This document shows, piece after piece, positions 1 through 8,342 of a stretch of 64,000 nucleotides of DNA. Positions within the stretch are counted from its first letter, which is position 1. Every line of letters starts with the position of its first letter. Source of the DNA: Pseudomonas persica (lineage in GTDB: Bacteria > Pseudomonadota > Gammaproteobacteria > Pseudomonadales > Pseudomonadaceae); NCBI RefSeq assembly GCF_900291015.1, contig NZ_OLKL01000045.1, forward strand, positions 186,187 through 250,186, read 5' to 3'. A model generated the notes under the pieces. It saw nothing but the letters and a program-made list of their open reading frames with translations, was not told the DNA's origin and did no database searches. Both the position numbers and the translations under genes were made by a program.

Positions 1-124
1 AACGCAAGTCGAGAAAGCCGGTGACCGTGCTTTGCCCTTCCGGGCCTGCCCATGCCTGGCTGCTCGAAAGCGGCATATTGGCAACCAGCAGGGCAGCAGC
101 CAGCCTGTGGAAGTAGCAGCCCAT
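1..124 (-). CDS. Exported protein, N-terminal part only (cut by window edge)
   Basis: Forty-one codons are visible before the window ends. They begin MGCYFHRLAAALLVANMPLS and continue to SSQAWA|GPEGQS, a clear Sec signal peptide (basic start, hydrophobic core, AWA cleavage site near residue 26). The ATG lies directly after the TGA of the LolA-like gene, so the two are translationally linked and this is the fourth gene of the E1-like operon. Genes after such LolA-like proteins are often outer-membrane or periplasmic partners of RND/MMPL-type exporters. That role is inferred from context only, because the mature part is not visible. Confidence 0.7.
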   Translation of the reverse strand, partial: MGCYFHRLAAALLVANMPLSSSQAWAGPEGQSTVTGFLDLR

Positions 125-964
125 TCACTCCACCATCCCGTTGGTTGCCTCATCGACCACCCGCTGGATGTCTGCCGGGTGGGCAAAGTGCTCGATGCCT
201 TTCTCCATCTGCCGCACCGATACCAGTGCAGCGGGCAGCCCGACATTCACCTGGACCCAACGTCGCTCCAGTTCTGTCTGGTGGCCATTGCGAAAATCCT
301 TCACCTGGACCAGGCGCTCGTAAAGCGCATCGCCGTAGGCACGTACATCGCTGCGCCGGACTTGCTTGATCAGGGCACCCGCGGTGTCGAAGAAGTCGAT
401 CCGGCTGGGGAAGTAGCTGCCATCCGCGCGAATGTAATAGCGGCGCTTGGCATAGGCGGAGTTCGACGAAGGCTTGGCCACGCAGTCGATGACATGCACG
501 GCAAAGCCATCCTCGCTGGCCTGCTCCACGTAACGGTATGTCCAGTCTTCGAGGTTGAGCTTCTGCAGGTCCTCATAGATCAGGTCCGAACCCACCCATG
601 TCTGGTGCTTCGAAGAAACCCGCCTTACCCGGCTGGCGGCCGGCAGGTAGAGATATTGCAAATCCTCGGCATCACGCACTTCCTCGTTGAAAGTGGCAAT
701 GTTGCGGATGCTGCGCGGGTAGAAGAACTTCTGCAGGTCGAGATCGCCCTGCTGGCCCGCCAGGTGGTACCAGAGCAAGCCCCGCTGGCGGCGGACGCCT
801 GCCTGGTCGGTCAGGGTCACCATCAGCATCGACACCGAGTCCTTGCCAATTGAACGGCCTTCGGAGCGTTCGATGACGGCCCTGGGCTCCTCGGCCTGCA
901 CCGTGGCGCCAGCCAGCGCCAGCGTTGGGCAACACAGCCAGGCAAGCAGGAAAATCCGCTTCAT
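125..964 (-). CDS. LolA-like periplasmic outer-membrane lipoprotein-sorting family protein
   Basis: A 279-residue protein with a Sec signal peptide (residues 1 to about 24, MKRIFLLAWLCC...ATVQA). The mature part has the features of the LolA-like family often annotated as outer membrane lipoprotein-sorting protein: a run ending FFYPRSIRNIATF, then DLQYLYLPAASRVRRVSS, then GSDLIYEDLQ. Members usually sit beside MMPL/RND exporters and probably carry a hydrophobic ligand across the periplasm. The ATG overlaps the stop of the upstream PLP-enzyme gene in an ATGA, and the next gene starts right after its TGA. It is therefore part of a tightly coupled operon and may help export or place the product of the two upstream enzymes. 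The ligand is unknown. Confidence 0.75.
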   Translation of the reverse strand: MKRIFLLAWLCCPTLALAGATVQAEEPRAVIERSEGRSIGKDSVSMLMVTLTDQAGVRRQRGLLWYHLAGQQGDLDLQKFFYPRSIRNIATFNEEVRDAEDLQYLYLPAASRVRRVSSKHQTWVGSDLIYEDLQKLNLEDWTYRYVEQASEDGFAVHVIDCVAKPSSNSAYAKRRYYIRADGSYFPSRIDFFDTAGALIKQVRRSDVRAYGDALYERLVQVKDFRNGHQTELERRWVQVNVGLPAALVSVRQMEKGIEHFAHPADIQRVVDEATNGMVE

Positions 965-2226
965 GCGTGCATGCCTCCTGCCTGTCGATAGGTCGCCATC
1001 AAGCCACCGGCCATGCCTTTGGGGCGGTACACCTCCTCCAGACCGACAAACTGGTCGGTTTCTGCCAGGGCCGCGCGGATAGCTGCAGCCGCCGCCTCCA
1101 GTGCGCGCTGGCTTTTGCCGGGCACCGCAATCGCGAAGCGCACCTGGGCATCACCATGTTCGGTCGACGCACCAGGGTTGAGCGCACCGCGTACGCCGTG
1201 CCTGACGTACAGGTGATTGAGGAAGGCGCGCGCTGGGCGCAGGTGCGCCGGCATGCCGGCGAACACCGCGCTGCCATGCAGGAACAGCCCATGCGCACCG
1301 GCACTCAGCCCGCGACCCGCACCGACAAGGCCGTGCAAACGGCGCACCTGGTCGATGCGCGCGCGTACGCGCTCCACCAGACCGGACGGCTCGTGCATGG
1401 CGGCCAGCAGCCGGCGTTTGCCCATCAGATCCAGACCGCTGCCGAAGATCAGCGCCTGGTCAAGACAACGCTCGAACAACGCGCGGTCACGCAGCGCCAG
1501 GAACCCGCCAATGGTCGTCGGCATTTCCTTGGTCGCACTCATCAACACGCCGTCGGCCAAGTCGCACATGGCCTTGACGATGTGCAACTCGTCACTGCCC
1601 TGCCAGCCGCTGGCGTGTTCGCGGACAAGGCAGGCATTGCTGATGATTCGAGTCGCATCGAGTACCAGCGCAATGCCATGATGTGCAGCCACTGCCTTGA
1701 TTGCCTGCAGGTTCTCGACCGACATCGGAGCACCGCCGACGGCGTTGGTGCAAGGCTCCAGCAGGATGAACGGCACCCGCTGACGCCCCACGCGGCGGAT
1801 GGCGCGCTCAAGCGCGGCACTGTCGAGGTCGGCAGCGAAAGCCCCGTTGCCGTCACTCGCGGTCACGCTGCACAGCGAAGCGCCCTTGAGCCGAACGTGG
1901 GCTTCGAGCGTCGGAAAGGGGGCACTGCCCAGGACGCAGTCCCCCGGTGAAACCATGGCATTGACCAGTAATGCTTCGGCCAGTCGCCCCTGAGCCACGG
2001 CAATGACTTGCGGCAGGTTGAAAAGCCCTTCAAAGGCATTGGACAGCTGCTCGTCCAGCTCACGGCCAGCGTCCTGCTGGGCGGGGAAGCTCGGATAGGC
2101 CCGGTGCATCAGGCTATCCGTCTGGTAGTCATCCAGCACCAGGCGTGACGGTACAAGGTCGAGGTTGAAACCATGACGGGCAAGGATCTGCGCACGGCCT
2201 TCGGCGCTTTCTGCCTGCACCGTCAT
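961..2226 (-). CDS. PLP-dependent beta-eliminating lyase, tyrosine phenol-lyase/tryptophanase-like
   Basis: A 421-residue fold-type I PLP enzyme. Landmarks match the tyrosine phenol-lyase/tryptophanase family: EPCTNAVGGAPMSVENL (residues 158-173), LDATRIISNACL with Asp190 and Arg193 in the cofactor-binding DATR motif, and MSATKEMPTTIGGFLAL with Lys233 as the likely Schiff-base lysine. It is shorter than classical members (about 456-470 residues) and divergent outside the core, so phenol or indole release should not be assumed. The family cleaves or exchanges C-beta substituents of amino acids. It overlaps the upstream E1-like gene and the downstream LolA-like gene by ATGA in both cases, which suggests coordinated synthesis. 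A role in making a small amino-acid-derived compound is inferred. Confidence 0.75.
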   Translation of the reverse strand: MTVQAESAEGRAQILARHGFNLDLVPSRLVLDDYQTDSLMHRAYPSFPAQQDAGRELDEQLSNAFEGLFNLPQVIAVAQGRLAEALLVNAMVSPGDCVLGSAPFPTLEAHVRLKGASLCSVTASDGNGAFAADLDSAALERAIRRVGRQRVPFILLEPCTNAVGGAPMSVENLQAIKAVAAHHGIALVLDATRIISNACLVREHASGWQGSDELHIVKAMCDLADGVLMSATKEMPTTIGGFLALRDRALFERCLDQALIFGSGLDLMGKRRLLAAMHEPSGLVERVRARIDQVRRLHGLVGAGRGLSAGAHGLFLHGSAVFAGMPAHLRPARAFLNHLYVRHGVRGALNPGASTEHGDAQVRFAIAVPGKSQRALEAAAAAIRAALAETDQFVGLEEVYRPKGMAGGLMATYRQAGGMHA

Positions 2227-3029
2227 GCCAACGCCCCCTCAGTTACGTCGATTACCTTGTGATTCATGCGGTTGAGATCGAAGAACATCACCTTCGGCAG
2301 CACGATCGGCTCGCGGAACCCCGGTACAAGGTCATGCAGCAGGTAGTTGACGCACTCGGTTGCCAGCAACGAAGTCGCGATCAATACGCCAACAGCCACT
2401 GTCGGCACTTTGCCGACCTCCAGGCTGCGCACGATGGCCTGCATATGCTGCGGCACGAAGATCTCGTCGAAAACCCGCGGTAGCGAGCCCTGCTCCTTGG
2501 CCCCCTTGAGCGTCTCGGTCCAGTAGTCCATGGCCAATCCATCGGGCGAGGAGCATAGTGCAAAGCAGCCAAAGCCCATGATCGGCCCCGCAACGCTGAA
2601 TACACCGTTTCGCCGTGCCTTGGCATGGATGGATTCGCGTAGCGCATGGGTGACATTGGCATCCAGGCAGTCAACCAGGATATCTGCACCGCTCAGGAAC
2701 TCGTCCTGGTTATCGGCCGTGATACCTTCCACGAAAATCTCCACCTTCGCCTGCGGGTTCAGGTCGAGGATGAGCTCGCGATAGACCAGCGCCTTGTTGC
2801 GCCCCAGGGTAGCGCCGGTCGCCGCCCACTGGCGGTTCATGTCAGGCGGATCGAAAACCCCCGGATCCGCCAGCTTGAATGTCTGTACCCCCATGCGACA
2901 CAGCGTGAGCGCCATGGCCCCACCCACTCCCCCGCAGCCGGCTATGACCACGCAGCTGGAAGCCAGCCTGTCGATGCCTGCCTCGGTCAACAGCGCAAGC
3001 GAGCGGTTCAGCATATTGTCGTTGCTCAT
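2223..3029 (-). CDS. ThiF/MoeB/E1-like adenylating enzyme
   Basis: A 268-residue Rossmann-fold E1-like enzyme. Visible motifs are the nucleotide loop GCGGVGG (residues 31-37), DPPDMNRQ with the catalytic-type Asn-Arg-Gln (65-67), GRNKA (76-80) and DCLDAN. No paired CxxC zinc motif like that of MoeB or ThiF is apparent. Relatives adenylate the C-terminus of a sulfur carrier, ubiquitin-like protein or peptide, or a small carboxylate. The longer frame starts 21 bases upstream; the ATG used here was chosen because AAGGAG lies eight bases before it. No thiS/moaD-like gene is visible beside it, so the substrate is unknown. It is the first gene of the four-gene operon. Confidence 0.8.
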   Translation of the reverse strand: MSNDNMLNRSLALLTEAGIDRLASSCVVIAGCGGVGGAMALTLCRMGVQTFKLADPGVFDPPDMNRQWAATGATLGRNKALVYRELILDLNPQAKVEIFVEGITADNQDEFLSGADILVDCLDANVTHALRESIHAKARRNGVFSVAGPIMGFGCFALCSSPDGLAMDYWTETLKGAKEQGSLPRVFDEIFVPQHMQAIVRSLEVGKVPTVAVGVLIATSLLATECVNYLLHDLVPGFREPIVLPKVMFFDLNRMNHKVIDVTEGALA

Positions 3030-3822
3030 CTTGAGACTCCTTGTTTCCACCTATGTAAATCTTCGCCTCGAGACTGCCGAAGGCGTGCCCGGCATCCCGC
3101 AGACGTCCGATCCCGCCTTGCCATCCTGCGCAAGGGTGAGTGACGCAACTTGTTTCGCTCCGGCCAATTACCCGGAGCCTTGTCTGCCACATAATTAAAC
3201 TAACGAGTCAATTAAGCACCCGAATTCCAGACACAACTCACCCGCCATACAAGTTCAGCCCGTAGCGCAGCTGCCGAACCCGTATTAATAAAACGATCAG
3301 TTCATTATTCGCATTATTAAACTTGAACGTTCAGAACCGAGCACCTGCTCATATATTCTTAAACTGGCAAGTTTAACTAGCGCGTAAAAAAGCACTCGCA
3401 GACCCGCTGCAAACAGCCCACACAGCTGGCGTCATAGCCAAAAAAAACACAGAAAAAGCGCTTAAATATCAACGGCTTAGCCAACAAGAAGCTGAACCTG
3501 ACAAATACAGCGGCCCAACCGCTTCCGGACAGGCATATGTTCTCCCGGGCGCGGCCAAGTCCACTGCCTGGCGCGACCGAGAGAAATAGAGTCATTAACT
3601 TATAACGAACGCGATACTAAACGGAGAACCCACACTATTCAAGCCACTATTTTTGTTGCATTGAATCTCCACGCTATTGCACACGCACAGAGACACGCAC
3701 CGACATCCCTGCCAATGGCGAATTAAAACTGAAATATACGTTTGTTGTGGCGAGCAATTATCCAGGCACCAGCAGCCCCAACACGGGTCGCGTTGGGGCT
3801 GGACTTGCCGGAGTCTTTGGCC
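3030..3822. other. AT-rich intergenic region upstream of the E1-like operon
   Basis: About 790 bases without a convincing gene, clearly richer in A and T than the flanking genes, especially 3180-3760. It must hold the promoter of the ThiF-like operon. Near its right edge (about 3774-3802) is a strong hairpin (AGCCCCAAC / GTTGGGGCT) just past the end of the trans-sulfuration gene, probably its transcript end although no clear T run follows. A 72-codon open frame at 3377-3595 (minus) lacks a ribosome-binding site and was not accepted. The composition suggests a regulatory region acquired with the operon or a decayed segment. Confidence 0.5.
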
Positions 3823-4992
3823 TTACACCGCAGCCAGGGCCGCGAGCGCGGTATTCAGGTCTTCGATCAGGTCGCGGTAATCCTCGATGCCTACCGACAG
3901 CCGCAGCAGGTTCTCGCTGATTCCCATCACCCCCTTCTGCTCCGGGCTCAGCGAGCAGTGCGACATGCTCCAGGAGTGGTTGATCATGCTCTCCACCCCG
4001 CCCAGCGAGTCGGCCAGCACGAAGATCTGCAGCGCCTCCACCAGGCGGTTGAGGGCGGCACGGTCACCTTTGACCTTCATCGCCACCACCGCCCCGCCAC
4101 TGCGCATCTGCCGTTTGCACAGCTCATGCTGCGGGTGGCTTTCCAGCCCCGGATAAAACACCTGCTCGATCTGCGCGTGGCTTTCGAGGAAGCGCGCCAC
4201 TTGCAGGGCATTGGCACACTGGCGCTCCATGCGCACGTCCAGGGTCTTCAGACCGCGCAGAGCCAGGTAGCAGTCGAACGGTCCCTGCACCCCACCAATC
4301 GCCATGCTGATACGACGCAGACGCGCCAGCAGTGCCTCATTGGCAGCCACCACCACACCGCCGGTCAGGTCGGAGTGGCCGCCGATGTACTTGCTCGCCG
4401 AGTGCATCACCAGGTCCACCCCCAGGGTGATCGGGCGCTGGTTCCACGGCGAGCAGAACGTATTGTCGATGCAGGTGAGAATGCCCCGTGCCTTGGCCAG
4501 GTCGCACACCGCCTTGATGTCGACCAGGTGCAGCAGGGGGTTGGTCGGCGATTCGATCCAGATCAGCTGGGTTTGCGGCTTGATGGCGGCGGCCACGGCC
4601 TCGAGGTCGTTGAGATCGACGTAGGTGGTGGTCAGGCCAGAGCTGCGGCTACGGTAGTCTTCCAGAATGCGGAAGGTACCACCGTACACACCGTTCATCA
4701 CCACCACATGGGCATCCTTGGGTAGCAGCTCCAGCACGGTGGCGGTGGCGTTCACGCCCGAGGCACAGGCGACCGCGCCAACCCCTTCTTCCAGGACGGC
4801 GACACAGGTTTCGTAGGCATGCCGGGTGGGGTTGCCGACGCGGCTGTAGGAGTATTCCGGCTTGTCGTCCAGGCTGCGCTTGGTGAACGAGCTGGCGGTG
4901 ACGATCGCCGGGAAAATAGCGTTATCGGCGACGCTGAACTGCTCACCGGCATGGATGGTACGGGTGGCGAAATTGCGCGGTTTGTCGGACAT
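3823..4992 (-). CDS. Cys/Met metabolism PLP enzyme (cystathionine gamma-lyase/synthase family)
   Basis: A 389-residue trans-sulfuration enzyme with the family motifs YSRVGNPTRHAYE, ASGVNATATVLELL, the aspartate motif CIDNTFCSPW, and SASKYIGGHSDLTGG containing the PLP lysine. The C-terminus LRLSVGIEDYRDLIEDL is typical. The longer open frame adds about 30 residues that overlap the divergent Lrp gene. The start MSDKPRNFATRTIHAG was chosen because family proteins begin at that point. Synthase, gamma-lyase and related activities cannot be separated by eye. The divergent Lrp/AsnC gene is a likely regulator. Confidence 0.85.
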   Translation of the reverse strand: MSDKPRNFATRTIHAGEQFSVADNAIFPAIVTASSFTKRSLDDKPEYSYSRVGNPTRHAYETCVAVLEEGVGAVACASGVNATATVLELLPKDAHVVVMNGVYGGTFRILEDYRSRSSGLTTTYVDLNDLEAVAAAIKPQTQLIWIESPTNPLLHLVDIKAVCDLAKARGILTCIDNTFCSPWNQRPITLGVDLVMHSASKYIGGHSDLTGGVVVAANEALLARLRRISMAIGGVQGPFDCYLALRGLKTLDVRMERQCANALQVARFLESHAQIEQVFYPGLESHPQHELCKRQMRSGGAVVAMKVKGDRAALNRLVEALQIFVLADSLGGVESMINHSWSMSHCSLSPEQKGVMGISENLLRLSVGIEDYRDLIEDLNTALAALAAV

Positions 4993-5096
4993 GGTCAGGC
5001 CCATTGGCAGAGTGAAAGCAGCCACTATCGCACAACCCAAATCTTCCAGCCTTGGGGTAATCTGTGAAATATTTTTCTCCACGGCCCACGCGCGAT

Positions 5097-5558
5097 ATGG
5101 ACAGCTTCGACCAGCACATTCTCACCCTGCTTCAGCGCGACGCCTCGATCTCGCTAAAGGACCTGGCCGAGGCCGTCAACCTGTCTACCACGCCGTGCTG
5201 GAAGCGGGTCAAGCGCCTGGAGGAAGATGGCTACATTGTCGGCCGTGTCGCCCTGCTCGACCCGGCACGGCTGGGGTTGGGGCTGACAGTGTTCGTCCAG
5301 CTCAAGACCCAGCGCCACGACAGCGCCTGGCTGGAGCAGTTTGCCGCGACCGTGACCGGGTTCGAGGAAGTGATGGAGTTCTACCGCATGTCGGGGGACT
5401 GGGACTACATGCTGCGGGTGGTGGTGGCGGATATTGCGGCGTATGACCGGTTTTACAAAAAGCTGATTACCAGTACTGACGGGCTGTCGAACATCACGTC
5501 CAGTTTTGCCATGGAGCAGATGAAATACACCACGGCCTACCCGGTGCATCGCTCCTGA
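5097..5558 (+). CDS. Lrp/AsnC family transcriptional regulator
   Basis: A 153-residue regulator with an N-terminal winged helix (SLKDLAEAVNLSTTPCWKRVKRLEEDGYI, about residues 20-48) and a C-terminal RAM/ACT ligand-binding domain (VMEFYRMSGDWDYMLRVVVADIAAYDRFYKKLI). The start MDSFDQHILTLLQ fits the family; the upstream in-frame ATG at 5064 would overlap the neighbour more. It is divergent from the trans-sulfuration gene with a short shared promoter region. Lrp-type proteins commonly control a divergent amino-acid enzyme in response to its amino acid. The effector is not evident. Confidence 0.88.
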   Translation: MDSFDQHILTLLQRDASISLKDLAEAVNLSTTPCWKRVKRLEEDGYIVGRVALLDPARLGLGLTVFVQLKTQRHDSAWLEQFAATVTGFEEVMEFYRMSGDWDYMLRVVVADIAAYDRFYKKLITSTDGLSNITSSFAMEQMKYTTAYPVHRS

Positions 5559-5569
5559 TCGGTGCTGGC

Positions 5570-5657
5570 TTCTTCGCGGGTAAACCCCCCCACTGAATGG
5601 ACCGCTGCCCTCAAGGCCTGTGAGGTCCCTGTGGGAGCGGGTTCACCCGCGAAGAGG
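5570..5657. repeat. REP pair, left unit truncated
   Basis: The right unit (5628-5657) is a full REP in CTGTGGGAGCGGGTT...CGCGAAGAGG orientation. The left unit (about 5571-5590) starts as TTCGCGGGTAAACC and then breaks into a C run without CTCCCACAG, so it is a decayed copy. The pair lies between the convergent Lrp gene and molybdopterin oxidoreductase gene. Confidence 0.8.
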
Positions 5658-5674
5658 CTTGCGCAGGCAACCTG

Positions 5675-8005
5675 TCAATCCGCGGCCAACACCGCCGCAA
5701 TCCGGTTCCCCGCCTTGGCCTTCTCGACCTTGATCGCCACGAACTTCGAGGTCGGCGTATAGGTCCCCTCACCATAGCTTTCCAGCGGCACCAGCGGGTT
5801 GGTCTCCGGGTAGTACGCCGCCGCCTGCCCCTCGGGCACGTCATATGCCACCAGGCGGAAGCCAGACACCCGCCGCTCCACGCCATCTTCCCACAGCGAC
5901 ACCAGGTCCACATGCTCGCCCGGCTCGAAGCCCATCCGGCGGATGTCGACTTCGTTGACAAACACTACTTCACGCAGGCCGAACACCCCGCGATAGCGGT
6001 CGTCCAGGCCATACAGGGTGGTGTTGTACTGGTCGTGCGAACGCAGGGTCTGCAGGATCAGGTCGGGCTTGTCCCCACGCGCCAGTACCTTGGCATTCAC
6101 CAGTTGCTCCGGCAACAGGTGCGGGCTGAAGCGCGCCTTGCCAGTGGCCGTGCGCCAGGTTCGGTCGGCGGCGTTGTTGCCCAGGTGGAAGCCGCCCGGG
6201 TGCTGCAGGCGCTCGTTGAAATCGCTAAAGCCGGGGATCACGTCGGCAATCATGCTGCGGATGCGGCCGTAGTCGGCAACAGCGTATTCCCAGTCGATCG
6301 GCTGCTTGCCCAGGGTCGCCTGGGCCATGCCGGCGATGATCCACGGTTCCGAGCGCAGGTGCGGCGAGCGCGGGCGCAGCTGGCCGTGGGAAATGTGCAC
6401 CATGCTGAAGGTGTCCTCCACGGTCACGCCTTGCGGCCCGCTGGCCTGCATGTCGATTTCGGTACGGCCCAGGCACGGCAGGATCAACGCGTCGCGGCCG
6501 GTGACCAGGTGCGAGCGGTTGAGCTTGGTGGAAATCTGCACGGTCAGCGCGCAATTGCGCATGGCCGCATGGGTGCGCGGCGTATCCGGCGTGGCCTGGG
6601 CAAAGTTGCCGCCCAGGCCGATGAACACCTTGGCCCGCCCCTCCTCCATGGCCTTGATCGCCAGCACCGCGTTGTGCCCATGGGCGCGCGGCACGCGGAA
6701 CTTGAAGCGTTTTTCAATGGCATCGAGCAGTGCCGCCCCGGGCTTCTCGTCAATGCCCATGGTGCGGTCGCCCTGCACGTTGCTGTGGCCACGCACCGGT
6801 GACAGGCCGGCGCCGGGCTTGCCGACGTTACCGCGCAGCAGCTGCAGGTTGACGATCTCCTGAACGGTCGGCACCGAGTGGCGATGCTGGGTGACGCCCA
6901 TGGCCCAGCACATGATTACCCGTTCGGCCTTGCGGTACATGCGCGCGGCCAGTTCGATCTCGGCCTGGGTCAGGCCCGATTGCTCGACGATGTGCCCCCA
7001 AGGCGTGGCATCCACGGATTCCAGGTAAGCGTCGATGCCACTGGTATGCTCGGCGATGAAGGCATGGTCGAACACTGCCGGCTCGCCGTTGGCTTGAGCC
7101 TCGCGTTCCCACTGCAGCAGGTACTTGGCGATGCCGCGCATCACTGCCATGTCGCCGCCCAGGGCCGGGCGGAAGTAGGCAGTGTTGGTGGGCTCGGAGC
7201 CATTGCTGAGCATCTCGAACGGGTGCTGCGGGTGCTGGAAGCGCTCCAGGCCGCGTTCTTTGAGCGGGTTGAAGCAGACCACCTGGGCACCACGCTTCAC
7301 CGCTTCACGCAGCGGTTCGAGCATGCGCGGGTGGTTGGTACCGGGGTTCTGGCCGATGACGAAGATGGCGTCGGCCAGCTCCAGGTCGTGGAACACCACG
7401 GTGCCCTTGCCTACGCCGAGGGTTTCCGACATGCCCACGCCGCTGGCCTCATGGCACATGTTCGAGCAGTCAGGGAAGTTGTTGGTGCCGTAGGCGCGGA
7501 CGAACAGCTGATAGAGGAACGCCGCTTCGTTGCTGGCCCGGCCCGAGGTGTAGAACTCGGCCTCATCGGGCGAAGCGAGTGCGCGCAAGTGCTGGGCAAT
7601 CAGCGCAAAGGCTTCTTCCCAGCTGGTTTCGACATAGTGGTCGGTGGCCGCGTCGTAGCGCATCGGGTGGGTCAGACGGCCCTGGTACTCCAGCCAGTAG
7701 TCGGTCTGCTCGGCCAGCGCACTGACGCTGTACCTGGCGAAGAACGCCGGGTCCACCGAGCGGCCGGTGGCCTCCCAGTTGACCGCTTTGGCGCCGTTTT
7801 CGCAGAACTTGACCATGTCGTTTTCCGGCGACTCGCCCCAGGCGCAGCCGGGGCAGTCGAAGCCGCCATTCTGGTTGGTCTTGAGCATGGCCCGCAGGTT
7901 CTTGAAGGCATTGTCACTGCCCAGCCAGCTCTTGGTCACGCTCTTGAGCGCACCCCAGCCGGCGGCGGCGCCTTTGTAGTCCCTGATGTGTTGGTCCTGG
8001 CTCAT
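5675..8005 (-). CDS. Molybdopterin oxidoreductase alpha subunit, FdhF/YdeP family
   Basis: A 776-residue protein of the YdeP-like branch of formate dehydrogenase-type molybdoenzymes. Seen are FDCPGCAWGE near residue 50 (cluster region), CSNMCHEASGVGMSETLGVGKGTV, the bis-MGD-binding run VIGQNPGTNHPRML and GNVGKPGAGLSPVRGHSNVQGDRTMG, and the C-terminal barrel. There is no signal peptide or Tat motif, so it is probably cytoplasmic. The substrate is unproven; E. coli YdeP is linked to acid resistance. ATG at 8005 was preferred to the GTG five codons upstream because AGGA lies eight bases before it. It is divergent from moaA, which supplies its cofactor. No fdhD is adjacent. Confidence 0.88.
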   Translation of the reverse strand: MSQDQHIRDYKGAAAGWGALKSVTKSWLGSDNAFKNLRAMLKTNQNGGFDCPGCAWGESPENDMVKFCENGAKAVNWEATGRSVDPAFFARYSVSALAEQTDYWLEYQGRLTHPMRYDAATDHYVETSWEEAFALIAQHLRALASPDEAEFYTSGRASNEAAFLYQLFVRAYGTNNFPDCSNMCHEASGVGMSETLGVGKGTVVFHDLELADAIFVIGQNPGTNHPRMLEPLREAVKRGAQVVCFNPLKERGLERFQHPQHPFEMLSNGSEPTNTAYFRPALGGDMAVMRGIAKYLLQWEREAQANGEPAVFDHAFIAEHTSGIDAYLESVDATPWGHIVEQSGLTQAEIELAARMYRKAERVIMCWAMGVTQHRHSVPTVQEIVNLQLLRGNVGKPGAGLSPVRGHSNVQGDRTMGIDEKPGAALLDAIEKRFKFRVPRAHGHNAVLAIKAMEEGRAKVFIGLGGNFAQATPDTPRTHAAMRNCALTVQISTKLNRSHLVTGRDALILPCLGRTEIDMQASGPQGVTVEDTFSMVHISHGQLRPRSPHLRSEPWIIAGMAQATLGKQPIDWEYAVADYGRIRSMIADVIPGFSDFNERLQHPGGFHLGNNAADRTWRTATGKARFSPHLLPEQLVNAKVLARGDKPDLILQTLRSHDQYNTTLYGLDDRYRGVFGLREVVFVNEVDIRRMGFEPGEHVDLVSLWEDGVERRVSGFRLVAYDVPEGQAAAYYPETNPLVPLESYGEGTYTPTSKFVAIKVEKAKAGNRIAAVLAAD

Positions 8006-8127
8006 GCGATGAATCCTCACGCTTCGATGCTTTTTTTCAGCCTATGGAGCGTGAGGTAGAGCCGTCCAATCGAAAGATCTTACAGCGTGATAGGCGGTTT
8101 CGATCATGGGCTGAGACCGCGTCACGG

Positions 8128-8200
8128 CCTTCGCGGGTGAACCCGCTCCCACAGGTTTTGAGCCCTGCGCTACACCAGTGGGAGCGGGTTTACCCGCGAA
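8128..8200. repeat. REP pair
   Basis: Two inverted REP units (8128-8155 and 8176-8200) between the divergent molybdoenzyme gene and moaA. The right unit lacks the flanking AGAGGCCGG seen in most copies. The pair occupies part of the 337-base promoter region. Confidence 0.8.
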
Positions 8201-8342
8201 TTGGGCGACACGCTCAACACTTCGAAACACGCGGCCTGCTGCCGTGATAGAGGCCATCGATCAAACGGTCGGACAAAGCAATTTGACGGCCCTGCGCCCA
8301 GGTTATAGCTTGGACTGAGTCCCAAACCATTCGAGCGCGAAC

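Noticed and set aside
3377..3595. 72-codon open frame on the minus strand in the AT-rich region
   Set aside because: It has no ribosome-binding site, its residue make-up (runs of Phe and Cys) is unlike a real protein, and there is no family resemblance.
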